Both the position numbers and the translations under genes were made by a program. Positions 46,525 to 54,152 of a stretch of 64,000 nucleotides of DNA are shown here, piece after piece. Origin of the DNA: Zygnema cylindricum (taxonomy: Eukaryota; Streptophyta; Zygnematophyceae; Zygnematales; Zygnemataceae); NCBI GenBank assembly GCA_037447655.1, contig JBBHKE010002360.1:347091-411090 (forward strand), in the 5' to 3' direction. Positions within the stretch are counted from its first letter, which is position 1, and every line of letters begins with the position of its first letter. The notes below the pieces were generated by a model, which was not told the origin of the DNA, did not search any database, and worked only from the letters and a program-made list of their open reading frames with translations.

Positions 46525-47530
46525 TGCAATTCTGTGTCCTCCATTGGACTACAGAATACAGGAAGCCTCTAGATAGTATTTAACTAACCCACTTTAAGCC
46601 ACGACCACTTCTGCCCAAGAAGGCAAACTGAGAATTTGACTGCACCCCTGTGTAGCCTGGACTCCCCTGAGTCCGTAGCAAAAAAAATCACTGAAAACGG
46701 CCAACCAGGCGATAAGTTATGAGCCGGCAAAAATGCCAATTTATACAAAGCTCTCTTAGAGAGAGGTGTCTGTCTACCAAATATTTCCTAAGTCCTAAAT
46801 CCCTCTCACAACCCCTATCTACTAAAGTACGAACCAATCGTATTACTGTAAAGTACAGAAAGGTACTATGGCCGATGTACTTTCTGTACGGCCGGTGTAC
46901 GACAAGGCTCTTGAGTGGACGCGTGTCATTTTTCCACTTGTCCGTACTTCCTCCGGAATTCCCGCGTCCGAATGTCATCCTTCCACGCGGCGCCACGTCA
47001 TGCCACGTCCATAAAATCCAAAGTGACCATTCCGCGATCTCGGCGACGACGTGCGCCGTCGGATTAAATCCGACATTAAATGTCGACCGTTAAAAGTGTC
47101 TGTTTCATTTGTTTCGTGCGAAATGACGTTTCGCACTAAATCTTAACAAGTTCTATGTTCGTTTCGTTTCATATTCTAGTTAGATCATTTCGGTACTATA
47201 CAACAGTTTATATATGAATGAAACCCTATATTATCTAACGGACTTCTACGACAGACAGGTTAGAGCTAACGGCTACGCCGCGCTCTACCGGCCGGGGGTT
47301 CGAGTCCTGTCGGACTCAACCTTTTGTTGAGAGTGACTTAAGTCACTCTTTAGTCCTTCCTATGGAGCTGAGGCAGCCATGGCTCCATCGCTCTCTCTCT
47401 CTTTCAGTGACTACAACAAGTATGGGGGAGAGAGACAAGAGATGGAGGCAGGCTGCCATCATTTCTTATATATGTTTCCGCTAATTTATTTTAAACTAGA
47501 AAATACAAAAAAAAACTACTTATTTCAACA
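46525..47530 (-). mobile_element. sLTR-3: solo LTR inserted in Cop10 5' LTR
   Basis: 1006 bp in minus orientation, TGTTGAAATAAGTAG (47530) to ...GAATTGCA (46525), flanked by ATGTA at 46520-46524 and 47531-47535. The empty site is visible in Cop10's 3' LTR (GGAATGTACGG, about 52870). The tRNA-like stretch at 47249-47312 (plus strand) is the best preserved here: complementary ends CGACAG and CTGTCG and a B-box GGTTCGAGTCC. The hairpin lies at about 47371-47456. Confidence 0.95.
47249..47312 (+). other. tRNA-like stretch in sLTR-3 (antisense to the LTR)
   Basis: The ends CGACAG (47249-47254) and CTGTCG (47307-47312) can pair like an acceptor stem. GGTTAGAGC resembles a pol III A-box region and GGTTCGAGTCC matches the B-box consensus GGTTCRANNCC. 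At 64 bases it is shorter than a tRNA and a consistent cloverleaf is not obvious, so I do not call a tRNA gene. The equivalent position is occupied in the other LTRs of the family. Confidence 0.6.
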
Positions 47531-47953
47531 ATGTACAGACAAATAAAAAGCAGACACGCGTCCACTTAATAGCCTTGTCGTACATAGGCCGTACAAAAGG
47601 TACACCGGCAGTAGTACTTTTTGGTACGGTACAGTAATTTGATTGGTCCGTACTTCAGTAGATAGAAGTTATTAGAAGGAATCAGGACTTAGAAAATTTT
47701 GGTAGGTAGTCACCTCTCCTTTTGAGAGTTTGTACAAATTGGCATTTTTAGTGCCTCATAACTTATCGACTGGTTGGCCGTTTTCAATGATTCTTTTTGC
47801 TACGAACTCAGGAGAGTCTAAGCTGCATAAGGGTGTAATCAAATTGTCAGTTTGCCTTCTTGGGCAGCAGTGGTCGTGGCTTAAAGTGGGTTAGTTAAAT
47901 ACTATCTAGAGGCTTCCTGTATTCTGTAGTCCAATGGATGACACAGAATTACA

Positions 47954-47968
47954 GGTTATGGGCCCACC
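47954..47968 (+). promoter_or_regulatory. Cop10 primer-binding site, half-tRNA type
   Basis: GGTTATGGGCCCACC directly follows the LTR. It is the reverse complement of GGTGGGCCCATAACC, which I recall as the anticodon stem-loop of plant initiator tRNA-Met (anticodon CAT). Usual plant copia elements pair with the tRNA 3' end (TGGTATCAGAGC). Drosophila copia is known to use a cleaved tRNA-iMet half in this way. The same site occurs in Cop4, Cop6, Cop8 and Cop9, and decayed in Cop1, Cop7 and CopZ. Confidence 0.85.
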
Positions 47969-49295
47969 CTCTAGGGTGCCCACCTTCAATTGATTTGGGT
48001 TCATCTATTGGGAAGCCATGATGATGAGGCTTTGTGTGAGAAACGATACTGGGGTATCGTCAGTGGACAAGTGAAACGTCCACCTTCGGGAACTCCACCA
48101 GGATTTGGGGGAGTAAGGTTTTCCGCAACAACGGCTGCCTCAGCGGAGGAGGCAGATGATAGGAACAGCAGTGTATCCAAAAAGGAGAAAGGGTAGGAGA
48201 CACCCCTCACTCCTATATTCACAGTATCGGGAGCGGCGACTGTGAAGACCGTGGAGAACAATACTCAAATGTGGGAGGATGTAAACATGGCTGCCAAGAA
48301 CTTCATTCTGAGGCACCTCACTGAAGGTTTGGCCACTCCTCATCTTCACATTTACAAGGCCGAGGAGTTGTGGGAGAGTTTGGTGGAGATTTATAGAGCT
48401 GGAACTATTCAGAAGCTCCAGTTGGCTGAGCAAAAGTTATTGAGTTACACTTACAAAGGGGGAAAGATGTTAGATTACTATAATGATCTTTTTTGTTTGT
48501 ATATGGAAATGGAAAGTGCCGGGTGGACAGGTACAATGAAAATGAAAGTTAACACCCTTATCATGAAATTACCACATGAGTTCGAAAACATAGTGTACCG
48601 AGTACAGGGAATGCCTGATAGTTCATGGAAATGGAACACAATAGTCAGGATGATACTTGTGCACGAAAACACAATGGAGATTAGGAGAGGAGGAAAGAGC
48701 ATTGAAGCTCTAGCAGCAGGAGGGGACCGATGAGGGAAGGACCCGGAGAAACCTTATAGAGGGGAGAGAGATCATTCTGGGGGACAAATGCCCCCAAAGG
48801 GTCTTTGTCATTATTGCAAAAAGTCGGGACACTTTATTGCAGACTGTGTCAAGCTATCAGAGCTGAGGCTCCAATAGAACCGCGGAGGGGGTTCTTCCGA
48901 GGGAAGAAAAAGGCATTTGTGGTTACAAAAGTGTCAGGAAAAACCGAGGATGAGTTCTTTGAGGAGGATGGGGAGCTTTTTCTTGACGGCAATCTGGAGG
49001 AGAACGAGATCCCTCGGAGGCAGAAGTGTGCTTTTGAAGCAATTCAGGAAGCTCCACAGGAAGGATGGATCATCGACTCAGGTGCATCCATGCATATGTG
49101 TTGTGATAAAGAACTCTTCACTAAGCTAAGAAAGATTCCTACTGTAGAGATAGAGTATGGGGATGGGAGAGTGGTTACTACACATCTAGTGGGATCAGCA
49201 GATCTAAAAGTCTTCGTGGAGGGTAAGACTCTATACTTACATTCTCAGATGTACTTTACATTCCACAGCTGAGTAAAAATCTTGTCTTCACATCT
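47958..49295 (+). pseudogene. Cop10 gag and protease
   Basis: Reading from the ATG in the primer site gives MGPPSRVPTFN then a stop, followed by a frameshift near 48030. The main gag block is at 48242-48733 (NFILRHLTEGLATPHLHIYK, NTLIMKLPHEFENIVYRVQ). The zinc knuckle CHYCKKSGHFIADC is intact at 48806-48847. The protease motif IIDSGASMHMC has its catalytic Asp codon at 49075-49077. A frame change near 49230-49290 separates protease from integrase. Gag packages the RNA; protease cuts the polyprotein. Confidence 0.9.
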
Positions 49296-50168
49296 GTGTT
49301 AGATGACAAAGAGTTTGATACCTTCACCAGAAAGGGTGTCTTTACAGCTAAGTATGGGAATGAAGTTTACTTCACAGCAGATAAGGGTAGCCAAGGAATG
49401 TTTAGGCTTAACCTGAGTAATGAAAAGAAGAATGCTTACTATGTTAGTGTTCCTAAAGTGATGATTTGGCATAAGCGGTTAGGGCATGTGCATTTTGATA
49501 GGTTGAGGGAAATGAAAATGCTTGGGGTAGTAGATGGCATTCAGTTTGGGGATAATAAAATGATGGATGATTATAGTGGTTGTGCTCAAGGTAAGGCTCA
49601 CAGACTTCCCTTTCCCAAAGCCGCCACATATAGAGGTGAGAAAGTGTTAGATTTGGTCCACACAGATATTTGGGGACCTGCAAAAGTACCTTCAATTGGA
49701 GGAAAAAGGTTCATGATGACCATAACTGATGACTCATCTAGATACTCTAGAGTCTACTTTCTGAAAACAAAGTCTGAAGCATCAACTTACTTCAAAGAAT
49801 ATAAAGCTTGGAGTGAGAAGTTTCCTGAAACCCCCATTAAGAGGATAAGGAGTGATAATGGGGGGGAATATACCTCTAACGAGTTTGAGGAATATCTGAG
49901 AGATGAGGGAGTGCAGCACCAGAAAACAGTACCATATAACCCGGAACAAAATGGGGTAGCTGAGAAGTTGAATCGAACACTAAGAGATAGTGTACGCAGT
50001 ATGTTGGCCGACAAGAAAATAGGAAAGAGATTTTGGGCAGAAGCAATAAACTGTGCCAACTACATTAAGAATAGAGTCCTTACCTCAACTATAAAGGGAG
50101 TGACACCTTATGAGAGATGGGTTGGAAGGAAACCAGATATCTCACACCTTAAAGTATTTGGTAGCTAA
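49296..50168 (+). CDS. Cop10 integrase open stretch (290 codons)
   Basis: A segment of the polyprotein, not a separate gene. It starts in the pre-integrase region (MLDDKEFDTFTRKGVFTAKY). The zinc domain has IWHKRLGHVHFDRL, and its first Cys is replaced (DYSGCAQGKAH). The catalytic triad is present: Asp at 49665-49667 (LVHTDIWGP), Asp at 49854-49856 (RSDNGGEYTS) and Glu at 49962-49964 (NGVAEKLNR). It runs into HLKVFGS and stops at 50166. The catalytic core looks intact, but the zinc-domain change and flanking stops make function unlikely. Confidence 0.8.
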   Translation: MLDDKEFDTFTRKGVFTAKYGNEVYFTADKGSQGMFRLNLSNEKKNAYYVSVPKVMIWHKRLGHVHFDRLREMKMLGVVDGIQFGDNKMMDDYSGCAQGKAHRLPFPKAATYRGEKVLDLVHTDIWGPAKVPSIGGKRFMMTITDDSSRYSRVYFLKTKSEASTYFKEYKAWSEKFPETPIKRIRSDNGGEYTSNEFEEYLRDEGVQHQKTVPYNPEQNGVAEKLNRTLRDSVRSMLADKKIGKRFWAEAINCANYIKNRVLTSTIKGVTPYERWVGRKPDISHLKVFGS

Positions 50169-50853
50169 GTTTACAGTCTTGACACGGATAGGAAAACCTG
50201 GAAACTAGATGCTAAGGGAAAACCTGGATACTTTGTGGGATATGATGAGGATGTTAAGGGATACAGAGTCTATGAATTAACAAAGAAACATATCATTCTG
50301 GTCAAACACTTAGTTGTCATGGATGAAGGGAAGTCATTTGACCCCTTCAAATATACAAAGAAGATAAGGATCAGATTTGAGTCCGAAAGTGATGAGAATT
50401 CGGTCGTTTCCGAAACGGACATGAATGAAACCGTAATTACAGATTTAGGGGAGATCTAAGATACAAGAGACTCACTAGAAACCTCACATACTCCTATGGA
50501 CTTCGAGGAGATAGAAGAAGCGGGACAAGAACCGGTTTCCATGGACAGCGGAGCCGATGAGACAGTGAGAAGATATCCAAGACTTCCATCCATTCCAGCT
50601 TCGGAGTTTGAGGGAGGAAGGAGGAGCAGCAAAAAGATACAGGAAAAACAAGTTGCTCATAAGGTAACTAAGCTATCTCACCCAGATGAGCCTCAGTCTT
50701 ACTTAGAGGCAATGCATAGACCAGAGAAAGAAAGATGGATTAGAGCCATACATGATGAGATGGCTTCTATCATGGAAGCAAATACTTGGGAACTAGCGGA
50801 TTGCCCTCTAGACAGAAAAACCTATTGGATGTAAATGGGTATTTAAACTAAAA
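50169..50853 (+). pseudogene. Cop10 integrase C-terminus and IN-RT linker
   Basis: Blocks at 50235-50459 (GYDEDVKGYRVYELTKKHIILVK) and 50496-50834 (linker rich in Glu and Ser; GGRRSSKKIQEKQVAHKV; then WIRAIHDEMASIMEANTWEL, the start of RT). Three stops or frame changes lie between 50166 and 50853, including one at the CKWVF position where RT continues in another frame. Confidence 0.85.
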
Positions 50854-51561
50854 GTGAACCCAGATAATACAATTCAGAGGTATAAGGCTCGATTGGTAGC
50901 GAAGGGGTTCACCCAAAAAGAGGGGATTGACTATGAGGAGACCTTTGCTCTTGTTGTTCGGTTCCCATCGGTAAGGATTCTCCTCAGTCTGGCCGCAGCG
51001 GAAGACATGGAAATACACCAGATGGACATTAAGACTGCTTTTCTTAATGGTGAGTTAGAGGAAGAAATTTTTATGAGGCAACCCGAGGGGTTTGTGGAAG
51101 AAGGAGAAGAGAGCAAAGTCTACAGGCTCATAAAGTCCTTATATGGACTGAAACAGGCTCCCCGACAGTGGAATAAGAAACTAGATGAGTTTCTCACCGA
51201 TCTGAGATACATTCGGATCATCTCTGACCATTCTATCTATATGTTTGAAGATGAGAATGGTGTCATTTTTATTGCAATTTATGTGGATGATCTACTTGTG
51301 TTAAGTAAGTCTTTGGAGAATATCAATAGGCTAAAGAAAGATCTTAGGGGCAGATTTGATATGAAGGATTTAGGGGAGGCAAAATATATTTTGGGGATCG
51401 AAATGGAGAGAGATAGGGGGAAGAAGATTATCAGACTTACTCAAAAAGAAGCAATAGGTTATATGCTTGAGAAATTCCAGATGGAAAATGCTAACAGTTG
51501 TACCACTCCCATGGACTTGAAAAAAGTAAGTGATCGGAGTGTAGAAGGATTAGATGATTAG
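50854..51561 (+). CDS. Cop10 reverse transcriptase open stretch (235 codons)
   Basis: RT fingers and palm: [79 protein letters not shown], then FIAIYVDDLLVLSKSLENIN with the catalytic YVDD at 51280-51291 and DMKDLGEAKYILGIEMERD. It ends at a stop in the linker before RNase H (51559-51561). All usual RT motifs are visible and unaltered. The ATG at 50854 is internal to the polyprotein. Confidence 0.82.
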   Translation: MNPDNTIQRYKARLVAKGFTQKEGIDYEETFALVVRFPSVRILLSLAAAEDMEIHQMDIKTAFLNGELEEEIFMRQPEGFVEEGEESKVYRLIKSLYGLKQAPRQWNKKLDEFLTDLRYIRIISDHSIYMFEDENGVIFIAIYVDDLLVLSKSLENINRLKKDLRGRFDMKDLGEAKYILGIEMERDRGKKIIRLTQKEAIGYMLEKFQMENANSCTTPMDLKKVSDRSVEGLDD

Positions 51562-52268
51562 ATGAGTCCAGAGGAGAGAGAGTTTATGAAGTCTATCCCT
51601 TATAGACACGTCGTAGGATGTTTAATTTATTTTATGAATTGTACCAGGCCGGACATAGCGGCAGCAGTTGGAGTACTCAGTAGGAGTCTTAATGATCCTA
51701 GGAAGAGAGACTGGGAGGCAGCCAAGAGAGTCATGAGATATCTGGTTGGAACCAGAGAATTATGGTTGCATTTGGGGGGGGAGCAAATTGATATCACCAC
51801 TTGGAGTGATGCCAGTTATGGGGATGCCCCTATGAGAAGGTGTACTTCAAGATATGTTTTGAATGTGGGGGAAGGAGCTTGTTGTTGGAGCAGTAAGCAC
51901 CAAAGGTGGTTGCTCAGTCTACTATGGAGGCTGGGTATATGGCGGTTTGTTCTGATGTAAAAGAACTAATGTGGGTGAAGTCATTGTTGCCAGAACTGGG
52001 ATATATGAAGGAAGGAGTGCATGAAATATTTTGCGATAATCAAGCTGCAATCGCAATTGCAGCCAATCCAAAACACCATTTCAAAGCAAAACATATGGAC
52101 ATAAGATTAAGCTTCGTAAGAGAAAAAGTTGAAAATAAAATTTTAAATCTTGTGTATAGGCCTGATGAAGAAATGGTGGCTGACATGATGACCAAACCTG
52201 TGCCCTCTCCTAAATTAAAATATTGTCTGGAGAAATGCGGGTTAAAAGAAAAATTGAAATTAGACTAG
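51562..52268 (+). pseudogene. Cop10 RNase H remnant
   Basis: RNase H connection and domain: YRHVVGCLIYFMNCTRPDIA, AAAVGVLSRSLNDPRKRDWEAAK, WSDASYGDAPMRRCTSRYVL, a frameshift at about 51900, then AQSTMEAGYMA, DNQAAIAIAANPKHHFKAKH, and the end block DMMTKPVPSPKLKYC with a stop at 52266-52268. In AQSTMEAEYMA of relatives the second Glu is a catalytic residue; here it is Gly (MEAGYMA). Confidence 0.88.
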
Positions 52269-52281
52269 AAAATAAGGGGAG
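52269..52281 (+). other. Cop10 polypurine tract
   Basis: AAAATAAGGGGAG lies immediately before the 3' LTR start, the expected primer for plus-strand DNA synthesis. The tract is nearly identical in Cop6 and Cop7 and one base different in Cop8. Confidence 0.9.
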
Positions 52282-52350
52282 TGTTAAAATTCATAGATTT
52301 CTATAGTATTTTCTAGGTTTAAATATGTTAGGAAAAAGAAAAAGGACAGA

Positions 52351-52434
52351 CAGCCTGCCTCCACCTCCTTTCTCTAGCCCCCATACTTGTTGTAGTCACT
52401 GAAGGATAGAGAAGGTGGTTGATCCATGGCTGCC
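52351..52434 (+). promoter_or_regulatory. Conserved LTR hairpin
   Basis: Arms CCTGCCTCCACCTCC... and ...AGAGAAGGTGGTTGATCC flank a loop containing CCATACTTGTTGTAGTCACTGA, with distal CAGCC/GGCTG pairing. The loop core ACTTGTTGTAGTCACTGA is almost invariant in about 17 LTR copies in the window, while the stem changes in both arms together. It lies about 70 bases into the LTR, in U3. In the element RNA it would therefore sit in the 3' part of the transcript. Confidence 0.75.
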
Positions 52435-52480
52435 TTAGTTCAACAGGCAGTTATTTTTAGAAGGTTACTAAAAATAGTCT

Positions 52481-52570
52481 TGACGCACCCATGATTTGAA
52501 CCCGGAACTTGCGGCTCGTCAAGTTGGCCGATAGCGGTCACCTTTATCCTAATAAACTAGGACCTATGCT
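52481..52570 (-). other. Antisense tRNA-like stretch of Cop10 3' LTR
   Basis: On the minus strand: CCTAGTTTATTAGGATAAAGG (A-box-like position), then CGAGCCGCAAG, then CCGGGTTCAAATCG, a B-box with a T-arm-like context (52487-52505). The same segment in Cop6 forms a clean five-pair T-arm. Function is unknown; it could be a captured tRNA or SINE part kept within the LTR. Confidence 0.55.
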
Positions 52571-52812
52571 AAGTGCTATAGAGTATGATAGATATATATG
52601 CATTTAGGAAGTAAGAAATCCATTTAACTAAAACTAGATACGGCGTGCATAGATACAGTTTTAGTACGACATCATTTCAGAATGAATACCTCGCATTTGG
52701 TTGACACCAAATATCTCGCAAGTAATTATAACGGTTAAGATTACGTCTCATTACGAATCCGACGGCGCACGTCATCGCCAAAATCCGGAAGTGGTCACCT
52801 TGGCGTTTTGTG

Positions 52813-52836
52813 ACGTGGCATGACCTGGAGCCACGT
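52813..52836. promoter_or_regulatory. Inverted ACGT (G-box-like) pair
   Basis: ACGTGGC (52813-52819) and GCCACGT (52830-52836) are exact inverted copies spaced by ten bases. The pair is also found in Cop4 and Cop6 LTRs and in sLTR-3 in nearly the same form, and with one arm changed in Cop8. ACGT cores are bound by plant bZIP and some bHLH factors; binding here is inference. Confidence 0.6.
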
Positions 52837-52917
52837 GGAGAGATGACATTCGGTCATACGAAATCCGAGGAATGTACGGACAAATAAAAAGCAGACACGC
52901 GTCCACTTAATAGCCTT

Positions 52918-52996
52918 GTCGTACATAGGTCGTACAAAAGGTACACCGGCAGTAGTACTTTTTGGTACGGTACAGTAATTTGATTGGTCCGTACTT
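52918..52996. promoter_or_regulatory. GTAC cluster with inverted CCAAT box
   Basis: Seven GTAC tetramers within 80 bases, with GATTGG between the last two. TACAAATTGG, at the place of the TATA box of related LTRs, follows at about 53074. GTAC is the core bound by plant SBP-domain (SPL) proteins, including copper regulators. The cluster is conserved in position in all complete LTRs of the family. Confidence 0.6.
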
Positions 52997-53143
52997 CAGT
53001 AGATAGAAGTTATTAGAAGGAATCAGGACTTAGAAAATTTTGGTAGGTAGTCACCTCTCCCTTTGAGAGTTTGTACAAATTGGCATTTTTGGTGCCTCGT
53101 AACTTATCGGCTGGTTGGCCGTTTTTTAGTGATTCTTTTTGCT

Positions 53144-53163
53144 ATGGACTCAGGGGAGTCCAT
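53144..53163 (+). promoter_or_regulatory. Small perfect stem-loop in R/U5
   Basis: ATGGACTC and GAGTCCAT pair perfectly around the loop AGGG. It lies about 70 bases downstream of the TATA-like region, hence near the RNA 5' end. GACTC/GAGTC is kept in Cop7 and Cop9, with one arm partly decayed in older copies. A packaging, dimerisation or translation role is possible but unproven. Confidence 0.55.
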
Positions 53164-53295
53164 GCTGCATAAGGGTGCAGTCAAATTGTCAGTTTGCCTT
53201 CTTGGGCAGCAGTAGTCGTGGCTTAAAGTGGGTTAGTTAAATACTATCTAGAGGCTTCCTGTATTCTGTAGTCCAATGGAGGACACAGAATTGCA

Positions 53296-54152
53296 CCACT
53301 AGTGGGGATAATAACTGAACCAAAAACTGAAGAAAATGACAGAAGAATTTGGGAATATAAAAACACTATAGCAAAACATCTTATACTTAGAAATGTGTCT
53401 AAGTCCATAGCTATCACTCTTCTAAGTCTAACCAAGTTTTCGGAAATCTGGGAAACACTAATTCATATTTATAAGAGTGAGACTATACAGAGGCATCAGT
53501 TAGTAAAATACGAAATAGAGGCCTATGTTTATAAAGGCGTTAGCATAATAGAGTTTTGCAATGATATTGCTGCGTTTTATGTTGAGTTAGCTAGTGCGGG
53601 ATATGTGGAATCTGATGAGAGAAAGATTAATACACTAATCATAAAACTCCCTTATGAGTACGAATAAACATCATTTATCGTATGGAGGAAATGGATGGCT
53701 CCTCATGGACTTCGAGCATTACCATGGGGATAATTCTTGTGGGGGAAGGCACTTTAGAGCTTCGTAGGGGAAGTAACAGGGTGAATGTATTTACAGCTGG
53801 TGGTGACTGGCGGAAGCGTAATGAGAAGAACGGCGGTGACAAGCGGAAGCGTGATGAGAGTAACAAACACAAAGGTAAACCATATCGAAACTTCGATAGA
53901 AAGAGAGGGAGAGGAAAGAAAAGGGGAGCTTTGAAAAAAAAGGTTTGCTTCGCTTGTAGGAAACCAGGTCACTATATGAACGAGTGTCGTTGTTTCGAAG
54001 AACTTAGAAGTTGGTATGTGAATGAGGAGGAAGAAGGGGAAGAGGAGAAAAAGGATGATGAAATTTTGGAGCTTTTTCACATCGATAATTGGAGAAGAGA
54101 GAAAAGTACAAAAAAAATCCACGAAAGCAACAGGGTGCTTTTGGAGGTATAA
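53296..54152 (+). pseudogene. Cop9 gag C-terminal part with zinc knuckle
   Basis: The first block to 53667 reads GIITEPKTEENDRRIWEYKN and HLILRNVSKSIAITLLS, the gag core. After a frame shift at about 53670 a second open block (53682-54152, 156 codons) has a very basic stretch (RKRGRGKKRGALKKK), an intact zinc knuckle CFACRKPGHYMNEC and an acidic tail with EEEEGEEEKKDDE. It diverges strongly from the other gags in the window. The protease that should follow is absent; homology breaks off near 54150. Confidence 0.8.

Larger units (their letters stand above)
45930..47953 (+). repeat. Cop10 5' LTR, interrupted by sLTR-3
   Basis: LTR pieces 45930-46524 and 47536-47953 join to about 1013 bp once sLTR-3 and one ATGTA are removed. 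The uninterrupted order is confirmed by the 3' LTR at 52282-53295. It starts TGTTGAAATTCATAG and ends ...GAATTACA, where the 3' LTR ends GAATTGCA. Confidence 0.94.
45930..53295 (+). mobile_element. Cop10: youngest full-length copia element, in Cop9 gag
   Basis: Complete plus-strand element bounded by exact CCACT repeats (45925-45929 and 53296-53300). Order: 5' LTR, primer site, gag-PR-IN-RT-RNase H, polypurine tract, 3' LTR. About six differences separate the first 595 bases of the two LTRs, close to 1%, the lowest divergence of any LTR pair here. The coding region nevertheless has several stops. Its 5' LTR contains sLTR-3. Confidence 0.95.
52282..53295 (+). repeat. Cop10 3' LTR (reference copy of the family)
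   Basis: 1014 bp, TGTTAAAATTCATAG to ...CACAGAATTGCA. It carries every shared part uninterrupted: hairpin, antisense tRNA-like stretch, ACGT pair, GTAC cluster, TATA-like region and small stem-loop, listed separately. The U5 end contains an in-frame ATG (ATGGAGGACACAGAATTGCA, 53276-53295) corresponding to MEDTEL of the gag start. Confidence 0.95.

Noticed and set aside
47249-47312. A real tRNA gene in the sLTR-3 solo LTR
   Set aside because: B-box and complementary ends are present, but the stretch is too short, no consistent cloverleaf or anticodon arm can be drawn, and the same stretch recurs in diverged form in all LTRs.
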